The translations under genes and the position numbers were made by a program. Positions 24,520 to 44,620 of a stretch of DNA of 64,000 bases are shown one piece after another. The first letter of the stretch is position 1. Every line of letters starts with the position of its first letter. The notes below the pieces were generated by a model. That model ran no database searches. It saw nothing but the letters and a program-made list of their open reading frames with translations, and was not told the origin of the DNA. Origin of the DNA: Silurus meridionalis. Lineage: Eukaryota; Chordata; Actinopteri; Siluriformes; Siluridae. The DNA is taken from NCBI RefSeq assembly GCF_014805685.1, contig NC_060907.1, positions 8,083,992 through 8,147,991 on the forward strand. Direction: 5' to 3'.

Positions 24520-24749
24520 TTAATTATATAAATATACATATTAATCGTATGATTGTCATTAGTTAATCGCAAAATTTTTTTTATCTGTTGTAAATGTACC
24601 TTAAATTAATACTTTTCAAGTTTTTTATACTCTAATCAACAAGGGCATTAACAAATATGGATGCTTTATGCAAATGTATGTTTATTATTAGTAAAACCAA
24701 ACTCAGCATAGAGCATGAAGACAAAATATTGTATTGTAAAATATTCTTG

Positions 24750-25278
24750 CTATTGCCCGTGAATTGAATGTTAATTTCTCTACCATAAGATGTCTCCAAA
24801 GGCGTTTCAGAGAATCTGGCGGTACATCCAACAGACCTCCACATCCAGCATCTTCACCTACATGATTGTCTTAAATCAGCCACTCGGACTCCTGCTCCAA
24901 CAATCGGTTTGCATAACCAAATAATTTCTGCTCAAACTGTCAGAAACTCAGGGAAGCTAATCTGCATGCTCATCATCCTCATCAGGGTCTCGGCCTGACT
25001 GCAGTTCGTCGTTGTAACCGACTTGCTGGCAAATGCTCACATTCGATGGCATCTGTCACTTTGGAGAGATGCTCACTTCATGGATGAATCCCGGTTTTTA
25101 AAATACGTGAGGCAAATGGTGGTCACATCAGATACTGACTCATTTCCGGATTTGTGAACAATATTTAAGAGAAATAGGCCTTTTGTGTACACAGAAAAAT
25201 CTTAGATCTTTGGTTTCAGCTCATGAAAAATGTGGGCAAAAACAAAAGTGTTACATTTATAATTTTGTTCAGTATAAA
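24750..25278 (+). mobile_element. Second copy of the long-TIR Tc1-like family
   Basis: Carries the decayed transposase in plus orientation (RLHNQIISAQTVRN, then MDESRF near 25080) and one terminal repeat at 25150-25278 matching the arms of the 531-2345 element. The left terminal repeat is missing and the catalytic part is deleted. Confidence 0.8.
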
Positions 25279-25469
25279 TAAATAAAGACATCAAACAAAA
25301 CTTTCGCTATGTTTACACACAGATTGTTTTAATTGCTGGATGTGTGCATCAGGGTGGATTTTGGTGCTTGATTTGAGACTTGGCACTTTAGTAAAACAAA
25401 TGTATAGTGATTAAAAAAAGGTCTGTGGAGTTACTTTTTTTTATATCTGTAATTAATATAAACAGTCTG

Positions 25470-25750
25470 CTAAAATGGCTTAGGACTGCAATTGGCATGA
25501 ACATTTCTGCATTTAAGCATCCTTCACTGAACATCACACCTCAAGCATGAATTTGCTTCCTCTCAAGGTTTCATCCTCTTGGCATGTCAGAGACATTTTC
25601 TTGCCACACTCTCCACTGGCTCACTCATTAGGGATATATTTATATACACTTAACATATAGGCACTAACATAAAAATTCATATTTTATAACTTATTTATCT
25701 CTGTAAAGGTCCTCTGTTAAAAGTGCTATACAAATAAAATTGAATTGAAT
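25470..25750 (-). repeat. Family R repeat, inverted copy
   Basis: Reverse complement of the 21720-22050 body: GGCTTAGGACTGCAATTG at the left pairs with CAGTCCTAAGCC at the end of the other copy, and CTCTCAAGGTTTCATCCTCT is shared. Confidence 0.75.
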
Positions 25751-27548
25751 TTGGAAATACTAAAATAACACTTTTGTGAATAGTTTATTTTCAGTTTCAG
25801 CTTCCTAGAGGGTTCTCCCTGAAACCATTTCTCAAATGGAAACACTCAGTTACAATATTCATATAAACAGACAATACAACAATGCTTAATTTAACATTTT
25901 AAGATTGTAGTAATATGGATCTCCCAAAACAAGAGTGGAGATGCGAAATACTGTATATGTTGATTAAATCAAAAAATATTTTTTTCAGATTTATATATCA
26001 TGGCATGTGGTTATACATAGATATAACTGCCCTTTACTAAATTTCTAATTACTGTCAGCTAAAAACAGCTCATTCTTAACAGAATTATGTACTAATTATC
26101 TAACTACTATCTAATCACTTATCATTCCCACCAATGGTTTGTTAGTAGCAGGATATGGATGTTCAGCTTGCCAGATGGTATGCCTTTGATGTGGAAAAAA
26201 AGGAAAACTTTACTATGTCCTGCTCAGTACACACAACATGCATACACACAGACCAACTGACAGATCCTGTCAAGTGTCCATTGAGCCCCGTATCAAATGC
26301 ATCAGCCCACTTTTCTAAAAGGCACACATGCACACCCAGACACACATCCGCCCCTTGTCAAAAACACAGTCTGAACATGTAAGAGAGCACTGGCATATAC
26401 CACTGATGTGCTTTCATCACCCATACAGCATGCCATGGAAACCTGGTCTGGTTGCTATCACCACTGTACAGATAAACATGTTTGGAATATTTTGCAGGGC
26501 TTCCAATGGCTCCAAAAATCTCTGCTTTAAATCTTAGATACAGCAGAGTCTAACATCCTGAGTACATGATCTAGAATTGTTTTTGTTTCATTATATATAA
26601 GTATTTTACTGTGGTTTATACACAATTTTTTTTTTGCTTTATTATCAACATATCCAAGTTGATCATTCATTCCTTTTTAGCTAGTATGTGGTGTGAGATA
26701 GGAATATACAGGGTTCCCACAGCACAACTAAATTCAGACCTTGGCTCCTGAAGGATGTGAGATGGTACTATGCCTTACTGTCCCAGTATAAGGTCCAAGC
26801 ATTTTTTTTTATAAAGTTATGTTGCATGGTGCTAACACCACCGCGGTAGAATTTGTCAGCCAATTAGCAGTCTAGCAATCTTAACTTTCACAGAAGGCTT
26901 TCATTCTGCCATAATCAACCAGATTGGTTGAGCCTTTAATTCCTATTTGTCTAGGTTGTATTTGTTGTCTCAAGACAATTTGCACTTGAAGGTCGATAGA
27001 CAGTTTATTTCACTGTATTGCTGGGTGCTTTTATTTTTGCTTTAAAATGCACTCTTACCTCTGATGCTGTCTTCTATGATCTCTGGGGGGAAAACTGTGT
27101 CATTGTGAAAACTGTGCAAGTTTAACTGATTTTACATATTCAGTGTTTATATAGTCAGTTAGGAAAATCTCTGCAATATTCCTCCCACCCTCCAGAGGTC
27201 TCCCACACCCAAATTCTTCTAGTCTCCTTCAAATCACAGACACCTACAGCTCACCTCATGTAATCTCTTTCGTATGGTTCTTTGGATTTCCCTTGACCAT
27301 GTGCTCTTTACATATTATATATTGTAGACATCTGGCCTGTTCCCATTTTCCTACTTATTTTTGAGGTATATATCATGTTTTAGATACAATTTACATGTTT
27401 TAATAAAAACTATCTGATCATCATGAATCCACAACTTCCTGCCATGTCAGCTATGTTAAAACTACAATGGAACGCTAAGTACTATCTGCGTTTGCACATT
27501 CTTTTGTGATTAACACATCGACAGTCCCAAACTGTTGTTGCTGAATGA

Positions 27549-27550
<2 letters not shown>

Positions 27551-27635
<85 letters not shown>
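27551..27635. repeat. (GT)n microsatellite
   Basis: About 42 GT units with one interruption (TATG). Confidence 0.95.
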
Positions 27636-30197
27636 AGATAATGGAGATGATGGACATCTGAAGAGGGACAGAAATGCTCCTGGAATGCACTGATCTTCTG
27701 AGTCTCACATTCTAATATGTCCGACAGTACATCCTTAAAAGCATTCCAGGCATCTCTCTGAACCTGACAGTCAAATGTATTCACCATACTTATTAATGGA
27801 ATAACCATCATTTACAGACTATAATGATTTGCTACACGATTTAGTGAAATGAAACCTTTCAGAAACTTTAGGGAGCAACTGCAGTATAATTCATTCTACA
27901 GTAGCTGTAGTGATAAGGCACATGTAATAAATGTTTACAAAGTTTCCAGGAAAAAGGATGCTTTCTTGTACAAACAAAGGGCTTCTGATGCTGGTTTCAG
28001 TTTCAGTTTGTGAAAGAGTTAGTGAAGTATGTAGGTAAAGTCCTGGGCTACCACAAGCCACCAAAATGGCTTAATTGCACCTTGGTATAGATTCTCCAAG
28101 TGCCTGGAACTGGATAAAAGACCATTTTTCAAAACGATATTTCTTCCATTGGTTATTCCTTTCCTTAAGTTCTGTTGACTGTAAGAACCATAGAATGTGT
28201 TTCAAACCTTTTTCATATTCAGCAAACAATTCAAGGAGCTCTTATGCCCTTTGGTTTGGGAAGTGGTCATCCTGGAAGAAAACAATCCCATCAGGAATGT
28301 CATGTAACAAAGGGGAAGCAGATGCACGGGCAGATAATTTATTCGTTTGAACCATCAAAATGAAAATAAGGAACAGTACACACAATTAGTAGCAACAGAC
28401 AAATATGTAGGGAACGGTGAGTTTATGTATAAGTGGTGGTTGTCATGAATGAGAATTAGTTTGCAAAAAGCAATGTGACATGAAATGTGATGGTGCAGGG
28501 GCTTGTGGGAAACATAGGCGCTGTTTCTTAACATGATTCAGACAGAACTGTTTTATGATGGAAGAAAGCTGATCAGTCAGACATTCCCTTTTAGTGTAAA
28601 GGTTCACACAAATCAACATAATGTCTTTCACAGGATAGAGCTTCCAGTTTTTTCTTTTGTATATGTCATATGTAATATGTCACCTGTATAAAGTCATAGA
28701 CAGGATAAATAAGATGCAAATACACTGGGTGGGGTATTTCAAATGAGTACACTAGGTGGTCTTATAACTGTCTCATGGTGGTCTTCCTCCCAGATAAGGG
28801 TCATAGCAGATGTCAGGATCCCATTTAACCTCTCACCTACACCACCCTTGCACACGTGTACATATTGGAGTAGTAATTTGTTCCCCAGGTCACTTTTGAA
28901 TGAACACAGTCCTGTTTCCATGATGCAATGCCTGATTTTTTTTTCTTTTCTTTTTTTTTTTTTTACAGTGACTTTTACAGCTGCAGCAAGACTGACCAAC
29001 CATAGGATACTGGGTGGTGCAGGGAGGTTTACTGATCAAGGTGTCAGAATGTGGGTGTAGGTCCATATTGTGTGTGTTTTGTCCTATAAAACATTTATAA
29101 TATACATATATATCCGATTCCGATTTAATTCAACCAGTGCGATTCAAAGCAATATGATGCAATGGGAAAAAAAAGATGCTATGCAATTCAATATGGTACA
29201 GATAGTCTTTTATTTCTTTGGTTCAGACAGACAGCAAATCATAAATTTACTTACAGCAAGTGATTTCTGACTTCTAATGCATGCCCCTTTCACAAACAGT
29301 GGAAAAAAAAAATAATAAAAAATTATAATATTTAAATAAACCCAGGTGTTCTTTTCCTGTTCTGTCTCCAGTAAGATGCAGCTCTACCTCTGCCATGTTA
29401 ATCTGTATTCTATGTGACTCTCAGGACTCTCAGGACTAGTAGTAGTAGTGTTGTTATACACCATATTTACGTAGCAGCAGTAGTGCTGAGGGAATGCGCT
29501 CGAGAAACAGTTTAACAGGAGAAATCATTCTACATATAAAATATTGGTCGCAAAATATTGGTCACTTTCCAAATAATAAAAGCATAGCACATCTACTAAT
29601 AATTATGTAGAAATAAACCGTTTTTTATCGATGCAATTATGTTAAAAACCATGCATCGGGATACAAAATGCCAACTTTTTGAGTCGATAAATCTTACCAT
29701 CCATAATATATATAATATATGTATATAATGTATATATTCGAACATTCCCCACAGTCTGGAAAAAATCAAAAAATATTTTTTGTATTTTTATATGTCTTGG
29801 GTTTATTTTGTTCAATACTGATTTGCTGTAAATGACAGGAAGTTCAGTCTTCCTTTAACTTACCAGGCTTCCCTATATTAGAAATAATAGAACTATCAAC
29901 ACTACTGAGCATAAGTAGGACACTTCTAAACAATCACTGTGAAAGAGCCATGAGACTAATGTGAGGTTAAAGTTGTAAAGGCAGAAGCCCCGGCACTCAG
30001 CACTAGCTGAACCTGCGCATGGTAAAATAATTAAACCTGGCTTTGATGGAGACTAAGCAAACAGTACCACTCTCAACACCACATTCTCCTTTCCCTCTCT
30101 CTTCCTCTGAAGACATGACTTTCCTCTGAAACTGTGCCCAGCTAACTCCTTTTCTGCTTTCTCGCTTTGTTTTCCGTGTCGGCATGCAACCGTGCGC

Positions 30198-30199
30198 GT

Positions 30200-30236
<37 letters not shown>
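30198..30236. repeat. (CA)n microsatellite
   Basis: About 17 CA units preceded by GTGCGCGTGCG, an alternating purine-pyrimidine run. Confidence 0.95.
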
Positions 30237-30240
<4 letters not shown>

Positions 30241-30659
30241 CCTCTGTCCCTCTCTCTAATCTCTTGATATGTGTAGTAACTTTTGAGGAAAGCTCTGTGC
30301 AAAAGAAAACATATTCCAGGGTTTCAGCTCTTTGCTTTATATTTAAGATTTTGATATCAATTTGACATATTTATAATTTTTTACATAATAACAATTACAT
30401 TAATTGAACATTTGAATAGGTTCAGGTTCTATAAATCAGGAGCTTATACTTTTAGCAACCAAAGACCCATTTAAAGAGTTTCATAGACCTCCTTTGCACA
30501 GAGAAGTTTTGTTATTAATATTTTGCCAATTTATTAGAAGCCATAGGGTTTTTAAAATATCCATTTAGAGAATGTGTACAGTGTATATTCAAATTGTAAT
30601 TAGATGATTATTTATGGGTTTACTTGTTATTAAAGTTTGGATTACCAGTCATATATATC

Positions 30660-30666
<7 letters not shown>

Positions 30667-30723
<57 letters not shown>

Positions 30724-30758
30724 AATATAAATAAATTAGTAAATTAATTAATAAATTA

Positions 30759-30832
<74 letters not shown>
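30667..30832. repeat. (CA)n plus (TA)n compound repeat
   Basis: (CA)n at 30667-30721 and (TA)n at 30766-30831, separated by an AT-rich (AAAT)-like spacer. Confidence 0.95.
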
Positions 30833-30834
<2 letters not shown>

Positions 30835-31648
30835 CCTGAAAACAATATATAATAGCTGTATCAGGGTTTGGTGTCTGTAAAAGCAGTCAGGTATTAATAT
30901 TTATTATTAAATACCTACTCTGAATTACTAATGATTAACAATAAACAGGTCTATTTGTGATATGTTGCAATGTAATTTGATTAAACAAAATTATTATAAG
31001 TCTTAATAATAATAATGTGTGTATTATATATTTACTTGCCCCAAAACAAAACACCTTAAGTCATGATACATGAAATCTGGACATTTCTAAATATTACATT
31101 TTGAACAGCAGAGATAAAAACATCTTGGTTTGGTTTCAAAGGAGATTCCAGGTTTCATGTCAATTAAAATCTCTTAGTGTTAAAGCCACTGGGGGACAAA
31201 AATGTTGGCATTTGGACCACCAAAATATGAGAGTCAAGAGTTGCCCTTTTCATCTCCAGCCCTCTTTGGGCTTCTTTCCTCAGAAGGGGAAAGATGATAT
31301 ACCAGGCAGTGACAAGGTAGCAGTGACCTGCTCCAGAACAAATTCCATCCCACCCCCATGTATGCCTTATGAAGATTTTAACCTTGCCGCCTGTTCCCTC
31401 TTGCAACAGGACGGATGGACAACAGTTTAGCTCACCCTGCATCTGCTTGTGGACCACAACAGCCGCCCACAACTTCAAGTAAATGGCAAGTCCACTGCTT
31501 ATTCGAATTGCAGGCTCTTGCTGGAATTCATAGTTTGAATTTGAAAAGAACCAGAAATGCGATCATACGCCAGGGCCCCCAATCGATTAAGCACCTGGGA
31601 TAAAAACAGTTCATTTTTTAAATTATTATTTCTCTCCAGACTTTCAGA

Positions 31649-31673
31649 TGTGAGAGAGAGGAGACAGAAAGAG

Positions 31674-31712
<39 letters not shown>

Positions 31713-31770
31713 AGAAAGAGACAGAGAGAGCGAGAGAGAGAAAGAGAGCAAGCAAGAGTAAGAAAGGTGG
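31649..31770. repeat. (GA)n-rich polypurine tract
   Basis: About 120 bases of almost pure purine on the plus strand, mainly GA units with AAAG and CGAG interruptions. Long frames on both strands here are repeat artefacts. Confidence 0.9.
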
Positions 31771-32230
31771 TGGGAGGCTTTGGCTTTGGTAACAGCCTTG
31801 TAAAAAAACAGTTAAGGCAATATTCAGGGGTGATGTGATAGAGAGAAACAAAGAAAGAGCGAATATATGAGAGGAGGAGAAACGAATGCACAAAGACTGA
31901 GGAGTCGAGGAGGACAAGAAAGAAAGGAAAAGAGAAAGGGAGAAAAATCCCTGCGGCCCATTGAATTTAAAATCTTTCTTTTCGGCCCCTTTTTTTGTGC
32001 TTTTTCACCCCCACCTAGGTCTACACAGCTGTTTAGACACCAGGGGCCATTTTTTCTGCACCCAGATGAAAAAGAAAAGACTCAAAGCAAACTTGCAGGT
32101 AGACCTGCTAAAGTAATCACCCCAACCTGCCCTAAACCCAAAACTACAAGAAAGGGGGAGCAGGGGAGAGTTAGAAGTGAGGGTGGCTTACAAGTGTGTG
32201 TTTGCCTGTGTATGTGTGTCTCTCTGAGTG

Positions 32231-32232
32231 TG

Positions 32233-32291
<59 letters not shown>
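32231..32291. repeat. (GT)n microsatellite
   Basis: About 28 GT units. Confidence 0.95.
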
Positions 32292-32293
<2 letters not shown>

Positions 32294-33076
32294 TTGTACC
32301 CTCACTTGCAAAGTGGTCGTGGATAGAGGGACTCCAAACCAGGAATGATATCTGCTTTTATTGACTTTGTTAAAGCGTTTTCAATGCTACTTCCTATGTG
32401 TTTACAAGACAGTAAATCAGAGTGTGTTCAGAGGAACAGTGCACAGGAGTCAAGGGGAACATTTGGAGTGAATGGGATGAGCTACCGCTAGCAGCTGTCT
32501 TAAGTAAAGCTTTTTTACCTCAGGATCAAGTTCTGATTCATTCCCTCAGTCAGAAGCATTAAACCATCACACACATTAATTCATAAATAACCTTGATCGT
32601 CAATATGTTTACTCGTTTTTTTCCCATCATTCAGGGGTGGTCAAAAAATAAATAAAGCTCTAGTATGTTTGACCAGTCACATGATTTCTGGCTGCACATA
32701 TCGTAAACGCTGGAAATATAATATAATAACATGATATAACAACATATGGCCATGTCATTAAAGTACACTGATACATACTAAGTATCTAGGTTTCCAGGGA
32801 TGGGTCTGCAGTGTAGTCATTTCATGAACACCTTTTAATGCAATGTTAAATAGGTAGCAATTGGTGATGTTTACAACACCAACAGAAAGTCACACATCTG
32901 TAATATTTGCCCACTTGGAGTAATCACATCAGCATGTTGCATTTAAAATAGTATTGGCAAAATAAAATTGTTGTACCATCAGCCAGATCTCTCCTGGGCT
33001 TATGTGTGTAGGGCAGCATGTGGTGATTTCCAAATGCATGCATTGTATGTAGTTACAGCATCATGTAAATTAAATA

Positions 33077-33618
33077 TACAATATATAGACAAAACTATTG
33101 GGAGACCTGACTTTTACAGCCATATGTGTTTTTTTTCCTCAAGCTATTACCACAACGTTGGAGGCAGACCATTGTATAGAATGTCTATGGATGCAGTGGA
33201 ATTCAATATTTACTTCACTTTACTTCACTAGATTAACAAACCTTTTCCAGACATGAAAATGCCCCTGTGCACAAAGCCAGCTCCATGAAGATATGGTTTA
33301 CACGGGTTGGAGTGGAAGTTCTTGTGCGGCCTGCTATAGAGCTCTGACCTCAACCCTACTGAACATTTTGGGATGAATTGGAATGCTGACTGCACTCCAG
33401 GCCTCCTCCCTTCACCTACATTAGTGCCTGACTTTATTAACATGTTGAAAGAGCACAAATCTCCAAAAGCACACTCGAAAATTTACTGAAACATCTTCCC
33501 AGAAGAGTGGACATTATTACATCAACAAAACAGCAAATGGGGACTAAATGTAGAATGGGATATACAAAAAGCACCAGATTTTATGGTCAGGTATCCACAA
33601 CCTTGTCCATATAGTGTA
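33077..33618 (+). mobile_element. Family F Tc1 derivative, best copy
   Basis: Bounded by ATATATAGACAAAACTATTG and TTGTCCATATAGTGTA. Its plus strand retains decayed Tc1 transposase: a remnant of the QHDNAP-VHKA motif near 33260 and [20 protein letters not shown] near 33345-33400. This shows that family F is a deletion derivative of a Tc1 transposon. Confidence 0.82.
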
Positions 33619-36600
33619 TATATGTACACCAGACAAACGCTTGCTTGTCTGGGGTGATGGACTTGTCTATTCATTACATGAAATTTATCTTTTATACTTA
33701 TGTGTGTGTAAATCTGTTACCTTGTCTTAACGTATGAAAATGAAATGGCTCCCTACTCCATGAGCCAAGTTGGGACAATGGCTTTACAATGCAGAGCTCT
33801 ATGACCATTCCAGTGAACTCATACCGAGCTTGGATGCAGATCTTCAAATGGCTAAATCATTACCTAGTGATAACTGCTATGTAATCATTAGAGCATAAAA
33901 TGTCTGAGTGCTTATTCGTTACAGGAGGTAATTATATTTTACGGTTGCTGAATTTTTATTAGGCTAGACTCAATTTAATGTGTATGGCATACATCAACGT
34001 AATATAAACTTTACATATAACTTGCACTCAATCATCAGGAGTCATATTGTGATAATAAGTTATTATTCAGGTGTCGGTAATTTTTCTCCAAACAATCTTC
34101 ATAATCTTAGTACTAATAGGTTTATTTGCTGTAAAACCTAGAAACAAGGCATGAATTGTGGCATAAAGGACGGCAATAAACAGGACGTAAAAATGTTAAT
34201 GACTTATTTTATCAGGGGACTCGATCTCTAAATGAAGAAAAGCAGTCTATCCTCGATGTCTCAGACATTTAATCAATCTGAGATGTTTTGGACATTAAAT
34301 CACTTTGCTCTTCTTCCTAGAATAATGAAACCTGCAATGCCAAAACTTCTATGTCTCTATTATATGATCTACCCTCACTAGCGGTGGTGTGTTCAAACGG
34401 CAGTGATTCTAAGCCTCGTACTAAAAGGAGAGAAAATGGAAATACCAGGGCAGTCTACAGGGATCCCGGGAGAAACATGGTGATAGAGAACAAGGGCAGT
34501 GTTTGGCATGGTGTCAAAACCTCAATGAGCAGACTTCAGACAGCAGAGCCGCTCAGAGCTAGCCAGACCCAATAATATGAGAGTTCATTAGTGGATAGAA
34601 CAGGTGAAAAGACACAAACCAGTCACTTAAAGAGACATGATTTTGGTTAACCACTGTTGAATTATAGTTGCCACTTAACCACAAATGACAGGGAACAAGA
34701 GGGATGGTGAGAGGGGAAGAGAAAGCATGAGCTATAAACTCTTCAATCTGAAATTTTTATTATCTTGAGACTGTAGTAAAGGCCCCAAAGAAAAAATATC
34801 TCACCCAAGAGTATATGATACTAAACTACTATGTCAATGCTGGTTAGCAAAGTCATTCTGACTGCCCCATTTCTAGTATTTAATCATCATTAGCAAAATA
34901 TGTTCCCATTTTTTAATAAAGTAGTCAATAACCCAACAAAAACCACGCACACCTCCTAATGCACAGCGAGAGGGATTATATGAACAACTGCACCTTGAAT
35001 GTAGTCTAATGCATAGTTTAAAGTGAGATTTTTCTAACTAGTGGGCTGAGCAGTTCCAGGTGGCAAAAAATTATTTTCCCTCTGGAACTAATCACGAAGG
35101 TTCATTCTCACTCTCTAAAGACTGATTTATAGGGGCAATGTGAATGAACACCGACAATTACATTTTCTATACTAGAGAACAGCTGCCTCGCCATTCCTAT
35201 AAGAGCGCAAAGGTGTGAAAAGTTCCCTATTGCATCTCGGGTGGGACGTGGGAATCAATGTTCGAGACAGGAACTTTCGGTACCTACAGTGTAGCGGAGT
35301 ATATCCCTGTTTGTCGGTTTTAATTCAGGTGTCATTATTATCAATAACTTTATATCATTGAATAAGTATTTACATTTGATACACCTGATTGCTGACATTA
35401 TGGGAATAACAATATCTTACACTAGACAAAGTCTGAAAAAGATGCATGCCATATGGTATTGTCATTAAATGACAGTCTCTTATAAAGAAAAGAAAGCAAT
35501 ATATTTGCTATATCTTCAAAGACGGATATTAAGAATAACATTTAAGATTAATGATATTAAACTACATATTTATGCTCTTAAGCATGAGATCTGATTGATA
35601 GCACATGTTTTCCATTGTTCTGGTAGGTTATAGTAACACATCCAGGGTGAACGCCACAAATCCAGATTTTGTACTTAAGGGCCAATGAAATAATGTTTTA
35701 ACTTGCTGTTAAGGAATGACAAAAACTCTATTTGCCAGAGTTTAATAAATGATTACAATAGAAATATTTCTTAGTCAATCTAAAAACTACCAGACTTTGA
35801 TATTATACAATATGAGACGTAAAGGAGCCGAAGCTGAATTATTTCTAGTCATACTTTTAGAGATAAACATGCCTTATGTTCCTCCTGTGATGAAACATTT
35901 ATATCTCGATAGGTGTGGTCGTTTTCCAGGATTACTCTGCCCCCTATCTACAGGGTATGAGGACTTACTAGAAGAAAATGATAAAAATAAAATGCTATGA
36001 CTCTTAAAGTAATGGCATTTCAACCAAACTGCTCAGATCTGAAGATCTGCTAGCAACATGGTGGTCTCCACCATTATCAAAACACTAACTGAGGGAATAT
36101 CCTTTGTAACACTTTACAGTTTCAGAGATTATGAAGGCACTGAGGCTCTTCTGGTGGCTCCTGTGGGCCAAACACAGAAAGCACATTTTGTATTTAAGTT
36201 TCCTTGGGTTTGTTCTAGTTTTTGCAATTCTTTAACAAGACTTTGTCTGAAGTGGTCGCTTAGTGGTGAAGGTTTTGGACTTTGAATCTGAAGAGTGTGA
36301 GTTCAAATCCCAGCCACACCAACTTGGCAGCCCTGGGCCCTTGAACAAGGCCCTTAATCACATTGTTGCCAAATAACTAAAAGTGTGGACTTTTCTACAA
36401 AATACTATGTAAAAATAATGTATGCTACAGCTTTTGAAAACCAGTTCCAACTTCCTAACTTAATATCTTTTCGAATCGCCAATCTATTTTGACATCCCTA
36501 TTGTAGACCAACAGCAGGAGGTCTGAGTTATTGAAAACTGCATGTTGTACATCACATATCACCAGAGGCTTTGAAGGCACCATAATATATAGTGTATTAT

Positions 36601-36720
36601 TTGACATAGAGCACAGTTTACTGCTGAGGAGTCAAAACCGCATACAAATGCACCAAATGACATGAAAACAGGGAACCACTGAAAAACGTTTTACACATCT
36701 GTACGGTTTCAGACCTGACT
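33619..36720. other. Gene desert upstream of fgf8b, second half
   Basis: Mostly unique, repeat-poor sequence except for the SINE at 36245-36420. No coding exon is recognised. Its low repeat content beside a developmental regulator makes it a candidate location for fgf8b enhancers, which needs cross-species comparison. Confidence 0.5.
36245..36420 (+). repeat. tRNA-derived SINE
   Basis: Head similar to a tRNA (GTGGTCGCTTAGTGGTGAAG, then B box GAGTTCAAATCCC), followed by GGGCCCTTGAACAAGGCCCT. The tRNA fold is not intact, so this is a SINE and not a tRNA gene. Confidence 0.8.
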
Positions 36721-37398
36721 TTGTCTTTGCTCCTCCTGCCTTTGCTCGGGCCCGTGTGTGTGTGTGTGTGTGTGTTCAGTGTCCCAACTTACAAATGCAG
36801 ATGGGAGGCAGGACCGAGCCGCACTTCTCTGCGGGATAAACTGCGGGATGAAAAGCTGATTCCTGGCGCATCGTTTTCATGTAAAGGCGGCTGCAAACGG
36901 ATCGGGGTTTTTTTTTCTTTCTATCTTTTCTTTTTTCATTTAGAAATGATGATTTTTTTTTTAATGACTGATCATTCAGTTTTGGAGCATTAGCTATGCC
37001 ATCTGAAAAATAAGATCAAGATAAAGAATGCGCAAATTACTGACTCATTTTTGGTGCAAACGCGTCTTTCGGATAGCAGAGAAGATCCCTTACTTTTTCC
37101 CCAGAATAATTGACCACTGCGGTTTGGGGAGCAGGTAGTAAAATCCTCTTGATTGCTCTGGAATAACAGAAGTGCTTTTTTGGGGGGTGTCCACTTATAT
37201 ATGGTGGAAGAAACTTGATTTCCAGGACGATTATGGATGTCTGTTAATAGACTTTATCAGTAGTTAATCTGCTAAAAGGCATATAAATAATAATTTTAGA
37301 GGGCATTTTCATCGGGACGAACTGTGTCCCCTCAGTATCAGGGAACTCATGAAGGATTTAAATCAGGAGACAGACGCAAGCGTTTGCAGAATCTCACA
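36721..37398 (+). promoter_or_regulatory. Likely fgf8b promoter and 5' untranslated region
   Basis: The 680 bases before the start codon are more GC-rich than the desert and include a (GT)n run (about 36755-36775). No TATA box can be chosen with confidence and the transcription start is unknown. Confidence 0.45.
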
Positions 37399-43185
<5,787 letters not shown>

Positions 43186-43482
43186 GCATGCTGACATCTA
43201 CACACACACACACCAACATACATGCACATATAGAGCTAAGCAAGAACACACATCTTTTAAAAGACCTCTTTTACAGTAGCACGAACAATCAAACTGGATT
43301 TCCTTTGTGTGTATCTTATTTAATAGCAGAATTTGGAGAATTTATTTGACTTGTGAAAGGGACAGAGTCCAGACTGCTTTTCAGCTGTTTTTTTTTTCCA
43401 GAGACTGTTCTTAAATAAGCGTAATATGAAAAGGCTTCAGAAGCCATTGGTTCAGTAAGGTGCAGTTTGTCTCTGGGAATGA

Positions 43483-43528
<46 letters not shown>

Positions 43529-43885
43529 GCAGCTATTTTGTTTGAAGCGATCCTATATAACAAAATCCAACAACCTCTCTGGTGCACTTATGCAGATTTG
43601 TTATGGTCTTTCGAAATGCGTCAGTCTCCTTCCATTGTCTATTTGAGTATATATTTTTATCAGAGCAATTTTTAAAAAGTGAGAACAGAAATATTTATTA
43701 TAGAGCGTGTATGAAATGTCTGTAAGCGTACGGTTGTCTTTTGCATTTATAATGAATGCCATATGTTTAAATGTATGTAAAATATAGATTTTAATTAAAT
43801 TAATTCTCAGGTCTTTTTTTTATATTTTTAATTACTCAAAATATGAATGTTTTTAAATTATACATGATTCTCACCAATTCCTTCA

Positions 43886-43959
<74 letters not shown>

Positions 43960-44083
43960 GTATTTTATGACGGACTGCATGTGTGTGGGCAACACAAATA
44001 ATAATAAGACAGCAAATGCAGGTTAAAATGGAAAAAACTCAGCTTGGGCTAATTAGGATTTCTTTAAAAGACAAGGTAACAAC

Positions 44084-44126
<43 letters not shown>

Positions 44127-44557
44127 AAGAGCCATACTCAAGACAATTCAATAGGTTTACCGCCAGGGTAGTATAGCTGTTTTCTTTATTTTGTTTTTTT
44201 GGTCCTGGCAGCCTCGACTCCTAATGAAAACAAGAAGCCTGTGAGCCCCAGTTAACCAGGAACCTATATCTGTGACTGGCTCGGCGATTGAATGTGCTCA
44301 GCAAGTGAGACTGGCTTTTGAATGGTTTCAGGCCTTTCACTTCAGGAGCGATGAGGTCAACGCAGCGTTGCAGGCCCCGAACAAAGGTTACCACCACGTA
44401 GTCGCATTTCTGTGAGCCGCACACCGTAACCCTCTGATCAAATGCCCTCTTTGTCGGGCAAAGAGAAAAGGAACATGTTGTACAATGGCAGTTCTCGAAT
44501 AATGACACAAGAAGGGGTCAGCCATCATGGGAAAAAGGAGAGTGGCATTGCATAAGG

Positions 44558-44620
<63 letters not shown>

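Larger units (their letters stand above)
25279..33076. other. Gene desert upstream of fgf8b, first half
   Basis: No exon recognised on either strand. It contains family R (25470-25750, minus), microsatellites and long purine tracts listed below, and otherwise unique AT-rich sequence. In the fgf8 neighbourhood of other vertebrates such deserts hold long-range enhancers, so part may be regulatory. I cannot judge conservation from one sequence. Confidence 0.5.

Noticed and set aside
31499..32364. Long frames on both strands with Ser-Leu, Arg-Glu or Cys-Val runs
   Set aside because: They come from (GA)n and (GT)n repeats and show no domain outside them.
36245..36330. Possible tRNA gene (A and B boxes)
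   Set aside because: The cloverleaf is not intact and the downstream body is shared with other SINE copies, so it is a SINE head.
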